A DNA stretch of 15,736 nt from NCBI GenBank assembly GCA_964594075.1, contig CAZQKW010000068.1, positions 1 to 15,736 on the forward strand, written 5' to 3'. The notes beneath the pieces were generated by a model. The model saw only the letters and a list, made by a program, of their open reading frames with translations. It did not search any database and was not told the DNA's origin. The position numbers and the translations under genes were made by a program. The DNA is from CAZQKW01 sp964594075. Its GTDB lineage: Bacteria; Desulfobacterota; WTBG01; CAIYCZ01. This document shows positions 1 through 7,545 of this stretch, piece after piece; position 1 is the first letter of the stretch; the number at the start of each line of letters is the position of its first letter.

Positions 1-30
1 GCAACCACTAAATATGCAGCGTGATGTTAA

Positions 31-360
31 TTCTATTTTGAGACGATTAATATATGTGCGACTGGCATATTTATCAGAACATATGATGTCATAAAACCGG
101 GTAGCATTATTAATGTAGAGATTTATTTATCAGAAGACTGCAAAATATTACTAAAAGGGTGCGTTAAGTGGATAAAAAGGTTGCCTCCTGCAATGGTGGG
201 ACAGGCAAAAAAGGCGGGTATGGGAGTGAAAATATTAGAAGTTTTATCCGACGGAGAAGCCCTATGGAGAGAATTTATTGAATCCTATGCTTTTCATTTC
301 AAAACATCTGAATGCACCTTTGCAGAACCTCACCCTAATCCAACTTTTTTAAAAAAATAA
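31..360 (+). pseudogene. PilZ-domain-like fragment, 5' end broken or missing
   Basis: Frame 1 reads without a stop from 31 to the TAA at 358-360. The translation fits a PilZ c-di-GMP-binding domain: an 'INICATGIFIRT' stretch like the usual NIS.tG motif, then 'KPGSIINVEIYLSE', 'GCVKWIK' and 'GMGVKILEV'. In PilZ proteins these segments follow an N-terminal arginine motif (RxxxR) that contacts c-di-GMP. Here that part is absent: in-frame TGA (22-24) and TAA (28-30) stops sit just upstream, and the frame has no ATG before the conserved region. It may therefore be a decayed or frameshifted gene, or a gene whose start was lost by a sequencing error. The window edge prevents checking further upstream. 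The family call rests on motif pattern only. Confidence 0.5.
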
Positions 361-462
361 TAGGCTTTTTCAAATAGTTGCCCTGCCATTTCTGTCTTTT
401 TTTCTAAATTATAACCAAGTTAATGACATAAAAAAATATAAGAAAATGTAAAAAAAAAAGTA

Positions 463-492
463 TTGACACTATTATTTATAATATGGTAAAAA
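463..492 (+). promoter_or_regulatory. Possible sigma70-type promoter for the secreted modular protein
   Basis: A perfect -35 hexamer TTGACA (463-468) is followed after 18 bp by TAAAAA (487-492). A TG two bases before the hexamer resembles an extended -10. Transcription would start near 500, giving an untranslated leader of about 210 nt before the ATG at 712. The -10 matches only four of six bases, so support is moderate. Confidence 0.4.
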
Positions 493-499
493 TTGTTAA

Positions 500-711
500 A
501 ATTTTTTGAACCACATCTTCATTGTCTTCAACAAAGCCATTTTTAAAGGCTGAAGCAACTATCAAGGGTAAATTAGCCATACCATCGGCAATGGAAATTT
601 TGCAAAAATAGTGCTAATGAACAGCAATTTTAAAGCGAAAATATAACGCAATAGTTTTGAAGGGTTATAAATAGAAACGTATTACAAATTTATTGGAAGG
701 GGAATAAAACA
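500..711 (+). other. Gene-free leader with possible hairpins and a strong RBS
   Basis: No open frame of note lies between the PilZ-like fragment and the gene at 712. The leader can fold CTTCA (526-530) with TGAAG (551-555), enclosing GCC (536-538) paired with GGC (548-550). A second possible hairpin pairs CCAT near 577-580 with ATGG near 591-594. A strong ribosome-binding site, GGAAGGGG (about 695-702), lies just before the ATG at 712. I could not match the leader to a known riboswitch. Confidence 0.3.
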
Positions 712-1926
712 ATGAATGCGGGAACACGTGGTGTAAAAGTAGTTTTATTGGCGGGAATGCTACTGGTAATATCGTGGATATTGCCTATGGTTTGTGCAGT
801 CATTCAGGTTTTTGAGGGGTATGCCAATCAGGCTTTTGCCGCAAAAATACAAGGCAAAGTTTTTAATGACGCAAATCAGAATGGTTCTTTGGATACTGAC
901 GAGATTGGCATATCAGGCGTTACCGTCACCCTTGACGGCAGCACCACTGAAACCACTGATGGATTAGGCGATTACGAGTTTAAAAATGCAGAAAATAATA
1001 AAGAACATACACTGTCGGTAACAGATCCTGTGGGGTATTTTTTGACCACCCAAAATAATCCAATTACCTTTTATCTACAAGGTATTCGTATTGAAAATTT
1101 TGGATACGCTCTAATAACGACTACTACCACATCAATTGTTACTACCACGACGTCAGCAGAAACGACAACCACGACTGAAGAACCGTCAACTACTACGACG
1201 ACAGAGGAATCTACCACAACCACCTCTGAGGAGCCGTCAACCACCACGTCTGTTGCGCCTGTAACTACCACATCGGTTCCTGGGACGACGTCAATAGTCA
1301 TTATCACCACGTCGGTGCCGGTTACCACTTCTATTCCTCCGATAACAACCAGTGTGCCGGTGACGACATCGAGCGTGCCTGCATCAACAACTACTTCCAT
1401 TCAGCCCGAATGCATAACCAATGCAGATTGCGAGGATAATGATTACTGCACTGGCACCGAATCATGTGTTGCAGGGGTATGCGTAAGCAGTGGCGATCCC
1501 TGTGATCCCGAACAGCAGATTTGCAGCAACGAATTGCAGACGTGTCTTAATATCCTCAAAATACAGAATGTGCCTACGGCGCTTTTGCCGGCCAGAGGCG
1601 AGAGAAAACTGAGAGCTCCCGTACTGCTGCCAAAACTGTGTTACTGGTTGCGGGTAACGATTGAAGAACCGAATCATGTTGATATTAATGAAAGTCAGTT
1701 CATGATTGAGGGAGAGACGGCAGGATATACCGGCGTTGAGATAGATAATTCACGAAAAATCCGCCAGGCACTGCTTAAAAAGAATCGCGGCAAGGTTTTC
1801 TGGGTGCCTATTACTGCATATAAAAAGGCTACGGCAGGAACATGGAAAATTACGATAGAGACTGTGGTAACCAATACCGCTGAGCCATTCATTGAGCTTG
1901 TGGAAGGCGAGTTTATAATCAGATAA
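712..1926 (+). CDS. Secreted modular protein: SdrD_B-like repeat, Thr-rich linker, Cys-rich module
   Basis: A 404-residue exported protein. Residues 1-43 form a hydrophobic signal or anchor segment ending in a plausible signal peptidase site (AFA/AK). Residues about 45-133 match an SdrD_B/Cna-B-like immunoglobulin-type repeat: 'GKVFNDANQNG', a calcium-loop-like DxNxNGxxDxxE pattern, 'GVTVTLDG' and a closing 'NFGY'. Residues 135-231 are a low-complexity Thr/Ser/Pro/Val linker. Residues 232-279 carry eight cysteines (234, 240, 246, 252, 257, 264, 271, 278) in a CxxxxDC...C pattern common in secreted proteins of environmental bacteria. Residues 280-404 form a probable beta-rich domain that I do not recognise. 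A strong GGAAGGGG ribosome-binding site supports the start. Cell-surface display or adhesion is an inference from the architecture; no catalytic motif is visible. Confidence 0.85.
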   Translation: MNAGTRGVKVVLLAGMLLVISWILPMVCAVIQVFEGYANQAFAAKIQGKVFNDANQNGSLDTDEIGISGVTVTLDGSTTETTDGLGDYEFKNAENNKEHTLSVTDPVGYFLTTQNNPITFYLQGIRIENFGYALITTTTTSIVTTTTSAETTTTTEEPSTTTTTEESTTTTSEEPSTTTSVAPVTTTSVPGTTSIVIITTSVPVTTSIPPITTSVPVTTSSVPASTTTSIQPECITNADCEDNDYCTGTESCVAGVCVSSGDPCDPEQQICSNELQTCLNILKIQNVPTALLPARGERKLRAPVLLPKLCYWLRVTIEEPNHVDINESQFMIEGETAGYTGVEIDNSRKIRQALLKKNRGKVFWVPITAYKKATAGTWKITIETVVTNTAEPFIELVEGEFIIR

Positions 1927-1946
1927 GAAATAAACGGTAACAAAAA

Positions 1947-1979
1947 GGCAGGACCAGGGATGGCCCTGCCTTGTTGTTT
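1947..1979. terminator. Bidirectional Rho-independent terminator
   Basis: GGCAGG (1947-1952) pairs with CCTGCC (1965-1970) and CCA (1954-1956) with TGG (1961-1963) across a GGGA loop, leaving one mismatch. A T-rich tract (1971-1979) follows on the plus strand and five A's precede the stem, giving a U-tract on the minus strand too. It lies between two convergent genes, ending 20 bases after the left one's stop, and can serve both. Confidence 0.8.
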
Positions 1980-2010
1980 GGTTCAATAAATGAAATGTAA
2001 GCTTGTTTAA

Positions 2011-2400
2011 TCACATAGGCGGTTTTATTTTATCCACTCCTTCCTGCAATTTTTCTTTTCCTTCCTCCATCTTTTCCATTGGGCCTTTACCTTCCTCTTT
2101 GCCTTCTTTCATTTTCTTCTCTGCTTTTTTTGCGATTTCGTCGCAGGTTTTTTCATTCAGAATGCCGTTAGGTATTTTCATACCCATTTCTTTTTTCTGA
2201 AATTCTTTCACCGCCTCCCGCGTATCTTTATCTATCTTTCCGCTGGCTTCTCCCTTGTAATAACCCAATGCCGCCAAGTCTTGCTGAGCCTTCTGAATTT
2301 TTTCCTGTCGCGCTGTCTCTTTCTCCTCTGCAATGCTGAGAGCAACAAAACCTAAAACCACAACGGCGCACATCATAGCTAAAAATATTTTCCTTCTCAT
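2011..2400 (-). CDS. Small secreted protein with peptidoglycan-binding domain and charged tail
   Basis: The chosen start (ATG at 2400) has a perfect GGAGG at 2406-2410 with five-base spacing and gives 129 residues beginning 'MRRKIFLAMM'. A longer ATG start at 2457 would put 19 polar residues before the signal peptide. Residues 1-24 form a signal peptide, cleaved probably after 'SIA'. Residues about 35-89 match a PG_binding_1 domain: 'IQKAQQDLAALGYYKG', 'GKIDKDTREAVKEFQKK' and 'GILNEKT'. Such three-helix modules bind peptidoglycan. The last 40 residues are rich in Lys, Glu, Met and Gly and probably disordered or helical. No catalytic domain is attached, so it is likely a periplasmic wall-associated protein rather than a hydrolase. 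It ends at the shared terminator. Confidence 0.85.
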   Translation of the reverse strand: MRRKIFLAMMCAVVVLGFVALSIAEEKETARQEKIQKAQQDLAALGYYKGEASGKIDKDTREAVKEFQKKEMGMKIPNGILNEKTCDEIAKKAEKKMKEGKEEGKGPMEKMEEGKEKLQEGVDKIKPPM

Positions 2401-2604
2401 AACAACCTCCTTCGTTTTGATTGGTTTTATAATTGACTGCCATTTTTGAGAATTCATCGTGGTTCACCAGGTTGTTGAAAAACACAAGCCCGCTCGATGA
2501 ATTCCCCGCCTTAGTTTCTCTATTTATTTGCTAAAAAATTTGTTTAAAGGCCCTTTAGAAGAGTTATTGATTGATAAATCATTATGTTGCTTTACATAGC
2601 ATTT

Positions 2605-2639
2605 AAAAACCGCCGTCAGCTTGAAAACTGATAGCGGTT
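2605..2639 (-). terminator. Rho-independent terminator, leftward, probably ending the uppP transcript
   Basis: On the minus strand AACCGC (2639-2634) pairs with GCGGTT (2613-2608) and ATCAG (2632-2628) with CTGAC (2619-2615, one G-U pair). There is one mismatch and an eight-base loop, followed by a run of five T's. The only minus-strand gene just upstream is uppP, whose stop lies about 250 bases away, so a long 3' tail is implied. The rest of the 2401-2886 spacer holds the repeat described next and no credible gene. Confidence 0.6.
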
Positions 2640-2770
2640 CATTAACATAATAAAGTATTTAAATTTATTGAGCTATTCATGACAACTCCTTACCTTAATT
2701 TCCTTTTAGATCCTTGCTATACACATGTCAATTAAAAATATGGCCTGCGACAGTTTATTAGCTGGCCGTC

Positions 2771-2806
2771 AAAAGTCTCATTCTGAACCCAGCGAAGAAT
2801 CTCAAT
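2771..2806 (-). repeat. Dispersed repeat, copy 1
   Basis: Read on the minus strand this 36-base stretch begins ATTGAGATTCT and ends TTCAGAATGAGACTTTT. It matches 7716-7751 at 30 of 36 positions, with the differences almost all in an eight-base centre. From general knowledge, sequences of the type GAGATTCTTCGC...TCAGAATGA are common intergenic repeats in environmental bacterial genomes. Confidence 0.6.
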
Positions 2807-2843
2807 GTTAGCAACAGTTAGTGTATTCACTGGGTTCGGAATG
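2779..2843. repeat. Long inverted repeat with 14-base arms
   Basis: CATTCTGAACCCAG (2779-2792) and CTGGGTTCGGAATG (2830-2843) are reverse complements apart from one base, separated by 37 bases. It lies in the gene-free stretch downstream of uppP. The left arm is part of a longer sequence that recurs at 7716-7751. There is no transposase, so a small palindromic intergenic element is the likely nature. Confidence 0.65.
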
Positions 2844-2886
2844 AATCTATAATCACAGAACTCATGTATCATTTTTTGTCAGACGG

Positions 2887-3678
2887 TTAGACGGCTATTT
2901 TCATTCCGGTTAAAAGGGCATAGGCAAGAAAGAGTATGCCAAGTAGAATCCGGTAATAGCCAAAATGCTTAAAGCCATAGCGTGTGAGGAAAGAAATAAA
3001 TGCCTTAACCGCAATAGCAGCCACAATAAACGCTATGACACTTCCCGTCAAAAGCAGCGCCACCGCATCAGTGGTCAGCAAATCGCGCGATTCCCATAAA
3101 TCCTTCGCCGTCGCCGCGAACATGGTCGGTATAGCCAGCAGAAAAGAAAATTCAGCGGCCTGTTTTCTGTCAAATCCGGCGAAAATGCCGCCAAATATGG
3201 TGGCAGCAGCTCTGGAAACACCCGGTATCATTGATACGCATTGGATCACCCCGATTTTTAAAGCCCCCCCATAGGTTATATCTTCTATGTCTTTGTATTT
3301 AGCACTCCTGTGCTCGCTCCACATATCAAGCAGGATTAAAATCACACCGCCTGCGACAAGCGAAAAACTCACAATAAAAGGATTGAAAAGATACTGTTTA
3401 ATGAATTTATAAGCCAAAAGACCGGCGATACCTGTCGGCAGAAAAGCAACCATCAGCTTTAAATAAATTGTGATGCCCACAATAAACCTTTTTATATATA
3501 AAACGAGCACCGCAAGTATGGCGCCAAGCTGAATGACAATTTCAAACGTCTTGATAAACTCGTCGCTTTGGATATTCATCAGCGATTGAGCTAAAATCAT
3601 ATGGCCGGTTGATGAAATTGGCAAAAATTCGGTAAGCCCTTCAATAACAGCTAAGATTATGGCTTGAAGATATGACAT
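2887..3678 (-). CDS. uppP: Undecaprenyl-diphosphatase UppP (BacA family)
   Basis: A 263-residue polytopic membrane protein, the usual family length. It dephosphorylates undecaprenyl pyrophosphate to the monophosphate, recycling the lipid carrier for peptidoglycan and other cell-wall polymers. The family makes bacitracin-tolerant cells when overproduced. Diagnostic motifs are present: the (E/Q)xxxE motif with Glu13 and Glu17 in 'EGLTEFLPISSTGHM', His26, and the second active-site loop 'PGVSRAAAT' with Arg156. The usual second motif is PGxSRSGAT; here the Ser-Gly is Ala-Ala, while Ser155 and Arg156 are kept. The ribosome-binding site is weak. The gene appears monocistronic and is divergent from the antiporter gene. 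Identification is firm. Confidence 0.96.
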   Translation of the reverse strand: MSYLQAIILAVIEGLTEFLPISSTGHMILAQSLMNIQSDEFIKTFEIVIQLGAILAVLVLYIKRFIVGITIYLKLMVAFLPTGIAGLLAYKFIKQYLFNPFIVSFSLVAGGVILILLDMWSEHRSAKYKDIEDITYGGALKIGVIQCVSMIPGVSRAAATIFGGIFAGFDRKQAAEFSFLLAIPTMFAATAKDLWESRDLLTTDAVALLLTGSVIAFIVAAIAVKAFISFLTRYGFKHFGYYRILLGILFLAYALLTGMKIAV

Positions 3679-3835
3679 ATTGAGACACCATTTTCAGCAC
3701 AATATTTTAGATATTCCTACACTAAAGCTTGCCGTTATACAACGCAATTCTATTTGCTCTGCATAATAAATTAGGTTAATAAGTAACAATTCTAAAATCT
3801 GATCAGTTTCCATCATTAATCCTCGAATCTTGGTT

Positions 3836-5488
3836 ATGTTTGACACAATTATGCAAGAAATTGCCGCATTACTGCTTCTGGCAGCACTGTGCGGGGCTAT
3901 AACAATCTGGTTGCGACAGCCGTTAATAGTTGGTTACATCGTTGTCGGCATTCTGGTTGGCCCATCACTATTGGGTTGGGTTACTGCAAAAGATCAGATT
4001 GACCTTTTCGCAAAGATGGGGATTGCGCTGTTGCTATTCGTGGTCGGTTTGAGGCTTGACCTTCATCTTATCCGTACCTTGGGACCGGTGGCGCTTGCCA
4101 CCGGTGTTGGACAGGTTATCTTCACTTCCGTCATCGGGTATTTTCTTTCCCTGATACTGGGATTATCGCCAGTGCCGGCACTGTATGTCTCGGTTGCGCT
4201 CACCTTTTCAAGCACCATCATTATCGTGAAACTTTTATCTGACAAACGTGAAATTGATGAGCTTCATGGACGTATCGCGGTTGGATTTTTAATTGTGCAG
4301 GATATTCTCGTAATAATTGCAATGATCGGTCTTTCTGCTCTCGGCCGTGCGACCGTCACTGAACACATATGGCGAACTATACTGATGATGCTGCTAAAAG
4401 CGCTGGGGCTCATTGTGTGTATTGCCTTGACAATGCGTTATATCCTGCCGGGCCTGTTACACCGATTGGCACGATCGGTGGAGCTATTGATACTTTTTGC
4501 TATCGCATGGGCTATTAGTATTGCGGTAGCAAGTGAAATGGCTGGATTCAGTTTGGAGGTGGGGGCGTTCCTTGCGGGCATTTCATTGGCGACAACTAAT
4601 TATCGGGAGGCTATCGCAAGCAGATTAATCAGCCTGCGGGACTTTTTACTGCTGTTTTTTTTCATTGATTTAGGTGCACAAATGGAATTGGGATTGCTTG
4701 GAGAACAAATAGTGCCCGCAATTATTTTGTCTTTATTTGTGCTTATCGGTAATCCGCTTATTGTCATGGTTATCATGGGATATATGGGATACCGCAAGCG
4801 CACGGGATTCCTCGCTGGGCTGACGGTTGCACAAATCAGCGAGTTTTCACTAATCCTCGGCGCTCTTGGCGTGAGTTTGAATCATATTGAAAAAAACATA
4901 CTGGGATTAATTACCCTGGTCGGCCTGGTCACTATAGGACTCTCAACCTATATGATTCTTTATTCACAGCGTATATATAAATGGATTGCACCCAAGCTGA
5001 CAATATTTGAACGGACAATACCAAAACGCGAACAAAACGATCTTCAGGCGTCCGGTAAAACACCGGTGAACATTATTCTTTTCGGGCTGGGCAGATACGG
5101 TAACAATATAGCGCGGCATTTGCAGCAGCGCGGTATGAATATTTTGGGGGTGGACTTTGATTCAAAAGCCGTTACTGCGTGGCATCAACAGGGGTTGCAG
5201 GCCCGTTACGGTGATGCGGAAGACCCCGAGTTTCCCGGTACCTTGCCTCTTATTGATGCAGAGTGGGTTGTCAGCACCATAACCCAACTGGATATAAATT
5301 TAGCCTTGCTTGACGCGCTGCGTCATCACGGCTATTTAGGTAAAAAGGCAATGACGGCGCTTACGGAACGCGAGGCTGAGATTTTAAAAGAATCGGGTGC
5401 AGACCTGATACTCTCGCCTTTTGTTGATGCAGCAAAAGAAGCAACCGAACTGCTGGCTGCTGCTACTGTTTCAAAAGTCCCGTTATGA
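3836..5488 (+). CDS. Kef-type cation:proton antiporter with C-terminal TrkA-N (RCK) domain
   Basis: About 550 residues. Residues 1-390 contain roughly a dozen hydrophobic helices of the CPA2 Na+/H+ exchanger fold, including the 'GFLIVQDIL' segment with the Asp expected in the ion-binding helix and 'GAFLAGISLA'. Residues about 410-530 form a cytoplasmic Rossmann domain of the TrkA-N/RCK type, with the dinucleotide loop 'FGLGRYGNNIA' and an acidic residue at the end of the second strand ('GVDFDS'). Family members exchange K+ or Na+ for H+ and are gated by NAD(H) or related ligands. The C-terminal RCK_C domain seen in some relatives is not evident. The start is uncertain: ATG at 3836 is chosen, but TTG at 3830 in the same frame would add two residues, and neither has a clear ribosome-binding site. 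Confidence 0.92.
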   Translation: MFDTIMQEIAALLLLAALCGAITIWLRQPLIVGYIVVGILVGPSLLGWVTAKDQIDLFAKMGIALLLFVVGLRLDLHLIRTLGPVALATGVGQVIFTSVIGYFLSLILGLSPVPALYVSVALTFSSTIIIVKLLSDKREIDELHGRIAVGFLIVQDILVIIAMIGLSALGRATVTEHIWRTILMMLLKALGLIVCIALTMRYILPGLLHRLARSVELLILFAIAWAISIAVASEMAGFSLEVGAFLAGISLATTNYREAIASRLISLRDFLLLFFFIDLGAQMELGLLGEQIVPAIILSLFVLIGNPLIVMVIMGYMGYRKRTGFLAGLTVAQISEFSLILGALGVSLNHIEKNILGLITLVGLVTIGLSTYMILYSQRIYKWIAPKLTIFERTIPKREQNDLQASGKTPVNIILFGLGRYGNNIARHLQQRGMNILGVDFDSKAVTAWHQQGLQARYGDAEDPEFPGTLPLIDAEWVVSTITQLDINLALLDALRHHGYLGKKAMTALTEREAEILKESGADLILSPFVDAAKEATELLAAATVSKVPL

Positions 5489-5612
5489 AAAACACAAATT
5501 TATCAAAAAATGCACCAGCTAATTAAGTTGAGTATTTGTTAGTAGAATTAAATTTAATAAAAATGGAAAAACAGTGAGATATATGAACTAATGTGAGGTA
5601 ATACTTAAAAAC

Positions 5613-6419
5613 ATGGAAAATGTTGCGCTTGCCTTCGCTCTGACCATTATTGCCGGCCTTGCCACTGGTATTGGTAGTATCATTGCGTTTGTGTCAAAAA
5701 GTCCCAATCGGCGATTCTTATCTGTTGCTCTGGGTTTCTCTGCCGGTGTCATGATTTATGTGTCCCTGGTGGAGATTTTTAATAAGGGGCGAAGCGCACT
5801 GGAGGTTGAGCTTGGGGCTAAACCCGGTTACTGGGCAACGGTAGCTGCTTTTTTCTGCGGCATTTTCCTGATCGGGCTTATAGATAAACTTATTCCTGCT
5901 TATGAAAATCCGCACGAGCTTAAAGATTATAAAACTCCGCATTTAAGCGGGACAGAATTTAAAAATCCCGCTCTTTTAAGAACCGGACTATTTGTTGCGC
6001 TTGCCATAGCTATTCATAATTTCCCCGAGGGGCTTGCCACTTTTATCGCAGCCCTGCAGAAACCAGCGCTTGGTTTATCAATTGCCGTTGCCATTGCGAT
6101 ACACAACATCCCGGAGGGTATTTCGGTATCCGTGCCGGTCTATTATGCTACCGGTAGCAAAAAGAAAGCCTTTGTATATTCTTTTCTCTCGGGGCTCGCT
6201 GAACCGTTGGGGGCGCTGATTGGCTATTTCATACTGAAAAACTTTATCAATGACGTGGTGTTCGGCATTCTGTTTGCGCTGGTTGCCGGCATTATGGTGT
6301 TCATTTCCTTTGATGAGTTGCTGCCCGCAGCGGAAGAATACGGCGAGCACCATCTTTCCATTTATGGTCTTATTGCAGGGATGGGGGTTATGGCAGTCAG
6401 CCTGCTGTTGTTTGTGTGA
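5613..6419 (+). CDS. ZIP-family divalent metal transporter (ZupT-like)
   Basis: A 268-residue membrane protein of the ZIP family, which moves Zn2+ and often Fe2+ or Mn2+ into the cytoplasm. The two hallmark metal-site helices are clear: 'HNFPEGLATF' (His135, Glu139) and 'HNIPEGISV' (His164, Glu168). About eight hydrophobic segments are present, with a polar loop around residues 92-121 between the third and fourth helices, and 'SFDELLPAAEEYG' near the end. The length and paired HNxPEG motifs match bacterial ZupT. It lies 124 bases after the antiporter gene and upstream of a DUF5661 gene and a ferritin-like gene. Metal uptake coupled to storage is a reasonable inference; the exact metal cannot be read from sequence. 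Confidence 0.93.
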   Translation: MENVALAFALTIIAGLATGIGSIIAFVSKSPNRRFLSVALGFSAGVMIYVSLVEIFNKGRSALEVELGAKPGYWATVAAFFCGIFLIGLIDKLIPAYENPHELKDYKTPHLSGTEFKNPALLRTGLFVALAIAIHNFPEGLATFIAALQKPALGLSIAVAIAIHNIPEGISVSVPVYYATGSKKKAFVYSFLSGLAEPLGALIGYFILKNFINDVVFGILFALVAGIMVFISFDELLPAAEEYGEHHLSIYGLIAGMGVMAVSLLLFV

Positions 6420-6507
6420 ATAATAAACATGGGCGATAATATTTTTATGTAATGCAACGACACGTAAAATGGTGTATATACATAGTACTACCTTGAAAGG
6501 AGGCTTT

Positions 6508-6948
6508 ATGAACGCACCGCAATACATTAGCGATGAAGAAGTAAGGGCTGTGTGCAAGGCTCTGGGCATCAGAGACTGGTCAAAACTGAAAGAGCCCAAA
6601 GCCACCATTAGAGAAGCGCAGGCGATTTTAAAGGCAATTAATGTTGAAAAAATGCCCATTGATATTGAGGAATTTCGGGTTGGACTTGATGTAGAGCTTG
6701 AACACGGAACACGATTCAGGGATGCTAATGTCACGAATAATCACCCGCTTATCACCGGCAAGATAGTGCTGGCTCACATGAAGGAATCGCTTGATTATTA
6801 CAAGCTCCTTGAGGTGGCCGAGCTTGAGGGCGATTTGCTCAAGGCAGTCGCAGCGGGCAACATAACCAAAATAAAAACCAAATATAAAAAACTTGCTGAA
6901 GCACGCATTGCTTTGCACCGAGCAGAGCTGAAGAGGTTGGGGAAATAA
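6508..6948 (+). CDS. DUF5661 family protein
   Basis: The start at 6508 is chosen because AAAGGAGG lies five bases upstream; an ATG at 6469 would add 13 residues before this ribosome-binding site. The 146-residue soluble protein carries the signature I associate with DUF5661: 'EFRVGLDVELEHG', then 'NVTNNHPLITGKIVLAHMKE' and 'DYYKLLEVAELEGD'. The function of the family is unknown. The conserved Glu and His residues in these helices might bind metal, but that is a guess. The N-terminal part (residues about 1-45) is helical and charged, and the C-terminus is a Lys/Glu/Ala-rich helix. A terminator-like hairpin separates it from the ferritin-like gene. Confidence 0.85.
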   Translation: MNAPQYISDEEVRAVCKALGIRDWSKLKEPKATIREAQAILKAINVEKMPIDIEEFRVGLDVELEHGTRFRDANVTNNHPLITGKIVLAHMKESLDYYKLLEVAELEGDLLKAVAAGNITKIKTKYKKLAEARIALHRAELKRLGK

Positions 6949-6952
6949 TTTT

Positions 6953-6992
6953 AATTAAGATACGGAATGAAACTATACCGTATTAATTTTTT
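6953..6992 (+). terminator. Likely Rho-independent terminator after the DUF5661 gene
   Basis: ATACGG (6960-6965) pairs with CCGTAT (6978-6983). An outer AATTA/TAATT pairing extends the stem, and six T's follow (6987-6992). It begins five bases after the upstream stop codon and sits before the ferritin ribosome-binding site. Termination may be partial, since the stem core has only six strong base pairs. Confidence 0.55.
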
Positions 6993-7012
6993 AATGTGAA
7001 AGGAGAAGACGT

Positions 7013-7510
7013 ATGGGAACCAGGGGAAGAGAAATTGTCGGTATGGATGTTAATAAGTTGCTTGAGATGCTCAATAAAGCATTTTGTGACGAATGGTTTG
7101 CTTACCATCAATACTGGCTTGGCGCAAAGGTGGTAAAAGGGCCCATGAAAGATGCGGTGGCATCAGAACTGACGCTTCATGCCACTGAAGAACTTGCGCA
7201 TGCAGACCTTGTGGCAAATCGTATCATACAGCTTGGGGGTAAGCCCATTGCTGAGCCAAAGTTATGGTACAAATATTCCGGCTGCGGTTATGAACCGCCG
7301 AATGATGAATATGTTAAAACTATTCTTAATCAAAATATTCATGGCGAACAATGCGCCATTGGCTACTACAATGAAATCATGAAAAAAACTCGGGATAAGG
7401 ATATGGTCACCTATAATATGGCGCTGACCATTCTCCAGCAGGAGGTTGAACACGAGGAAGATTTACAGGCGCTGCTGGAGGACATTGAACTCATGGTGAA
7501 AAGGAGATAA
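7013..7510 (+). CDS. Dps-like ferritin (DPSL / 'thioferritin', COG2406 type)
   Basis: A 165-residue four-helix-bundle protein. Bacterioferritin-type di-iron ligands are visible: Glu27, Glu60 with His63 (ExxH), Glu112, and Glu144 with His147 (ExxH). Two cysteines, Cys91 in 'SGCGYEPPND' and Cys114 in 'GEQCAIGYYNE', sit where DPSL/thioferritins carry their conserved pair near the metal site; a third, Cys25, is present. Known members form Dps-like dodecamers that use peroxide to oxidise iron, protecting anaerobes and archaea from oxidative damage. The start at 7013 has AAAGGAGAAG upstream; an in-frame ATG at 7043 is a weaker alternative. The DUF5661 gene upstream is separated by a likely terminator. 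No OxyR or Fur box was recognised. Confidence 0.9.
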   Translation: MGTRGREIVGMDVNKLLEMLNKAFCDEWFAYHQYWLGAKVVKGPMKDAVASELTLHATEELAHADLVANRIIQLGGKPIAEPKLWYKYSGCGYEPPNDEYVKTILNQNIHGEQCAIGYYNEIMKKTRDKDMVTYNMALTILQQEVEHEEDLQALLEDIELMVKRR

Positions 7511-7545
7511 ATGAGAACCTCCAGACACTTTGATACGTTAATATA

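Noticed and set aside
505..660. Possible GEMM (c-di-GMP) or fluoride riboswitch in the leader of the 712 gene
   Set aside because: Short similar words occur (GAAGCAAC...GGGTAA, GGCAATGG...CTAATGA), but the invariant cores and the required pairings of either class are not present together.
1071..1400. Minus-strand open frame rich in valine runs
   Set aside because: It is the antisense reading of ACN threonine codons in the Thr-rich linker of the plus-strand secreted protein; it has no ribosome-binding site and no domain.
6473..6482. Palindrome TGTATATACA before the DUF5661 gene, considered as an operator
   Set aside because: Ten AT-rich bases can form a palindrome by chance, and no regulator gene or second site supports it.
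6078..6734. 218-codon minus-strand frame across the ZIP and DUF5661 genes
   Set aside because: It is antisense to two confidently identified genes and has no recognisable domain.
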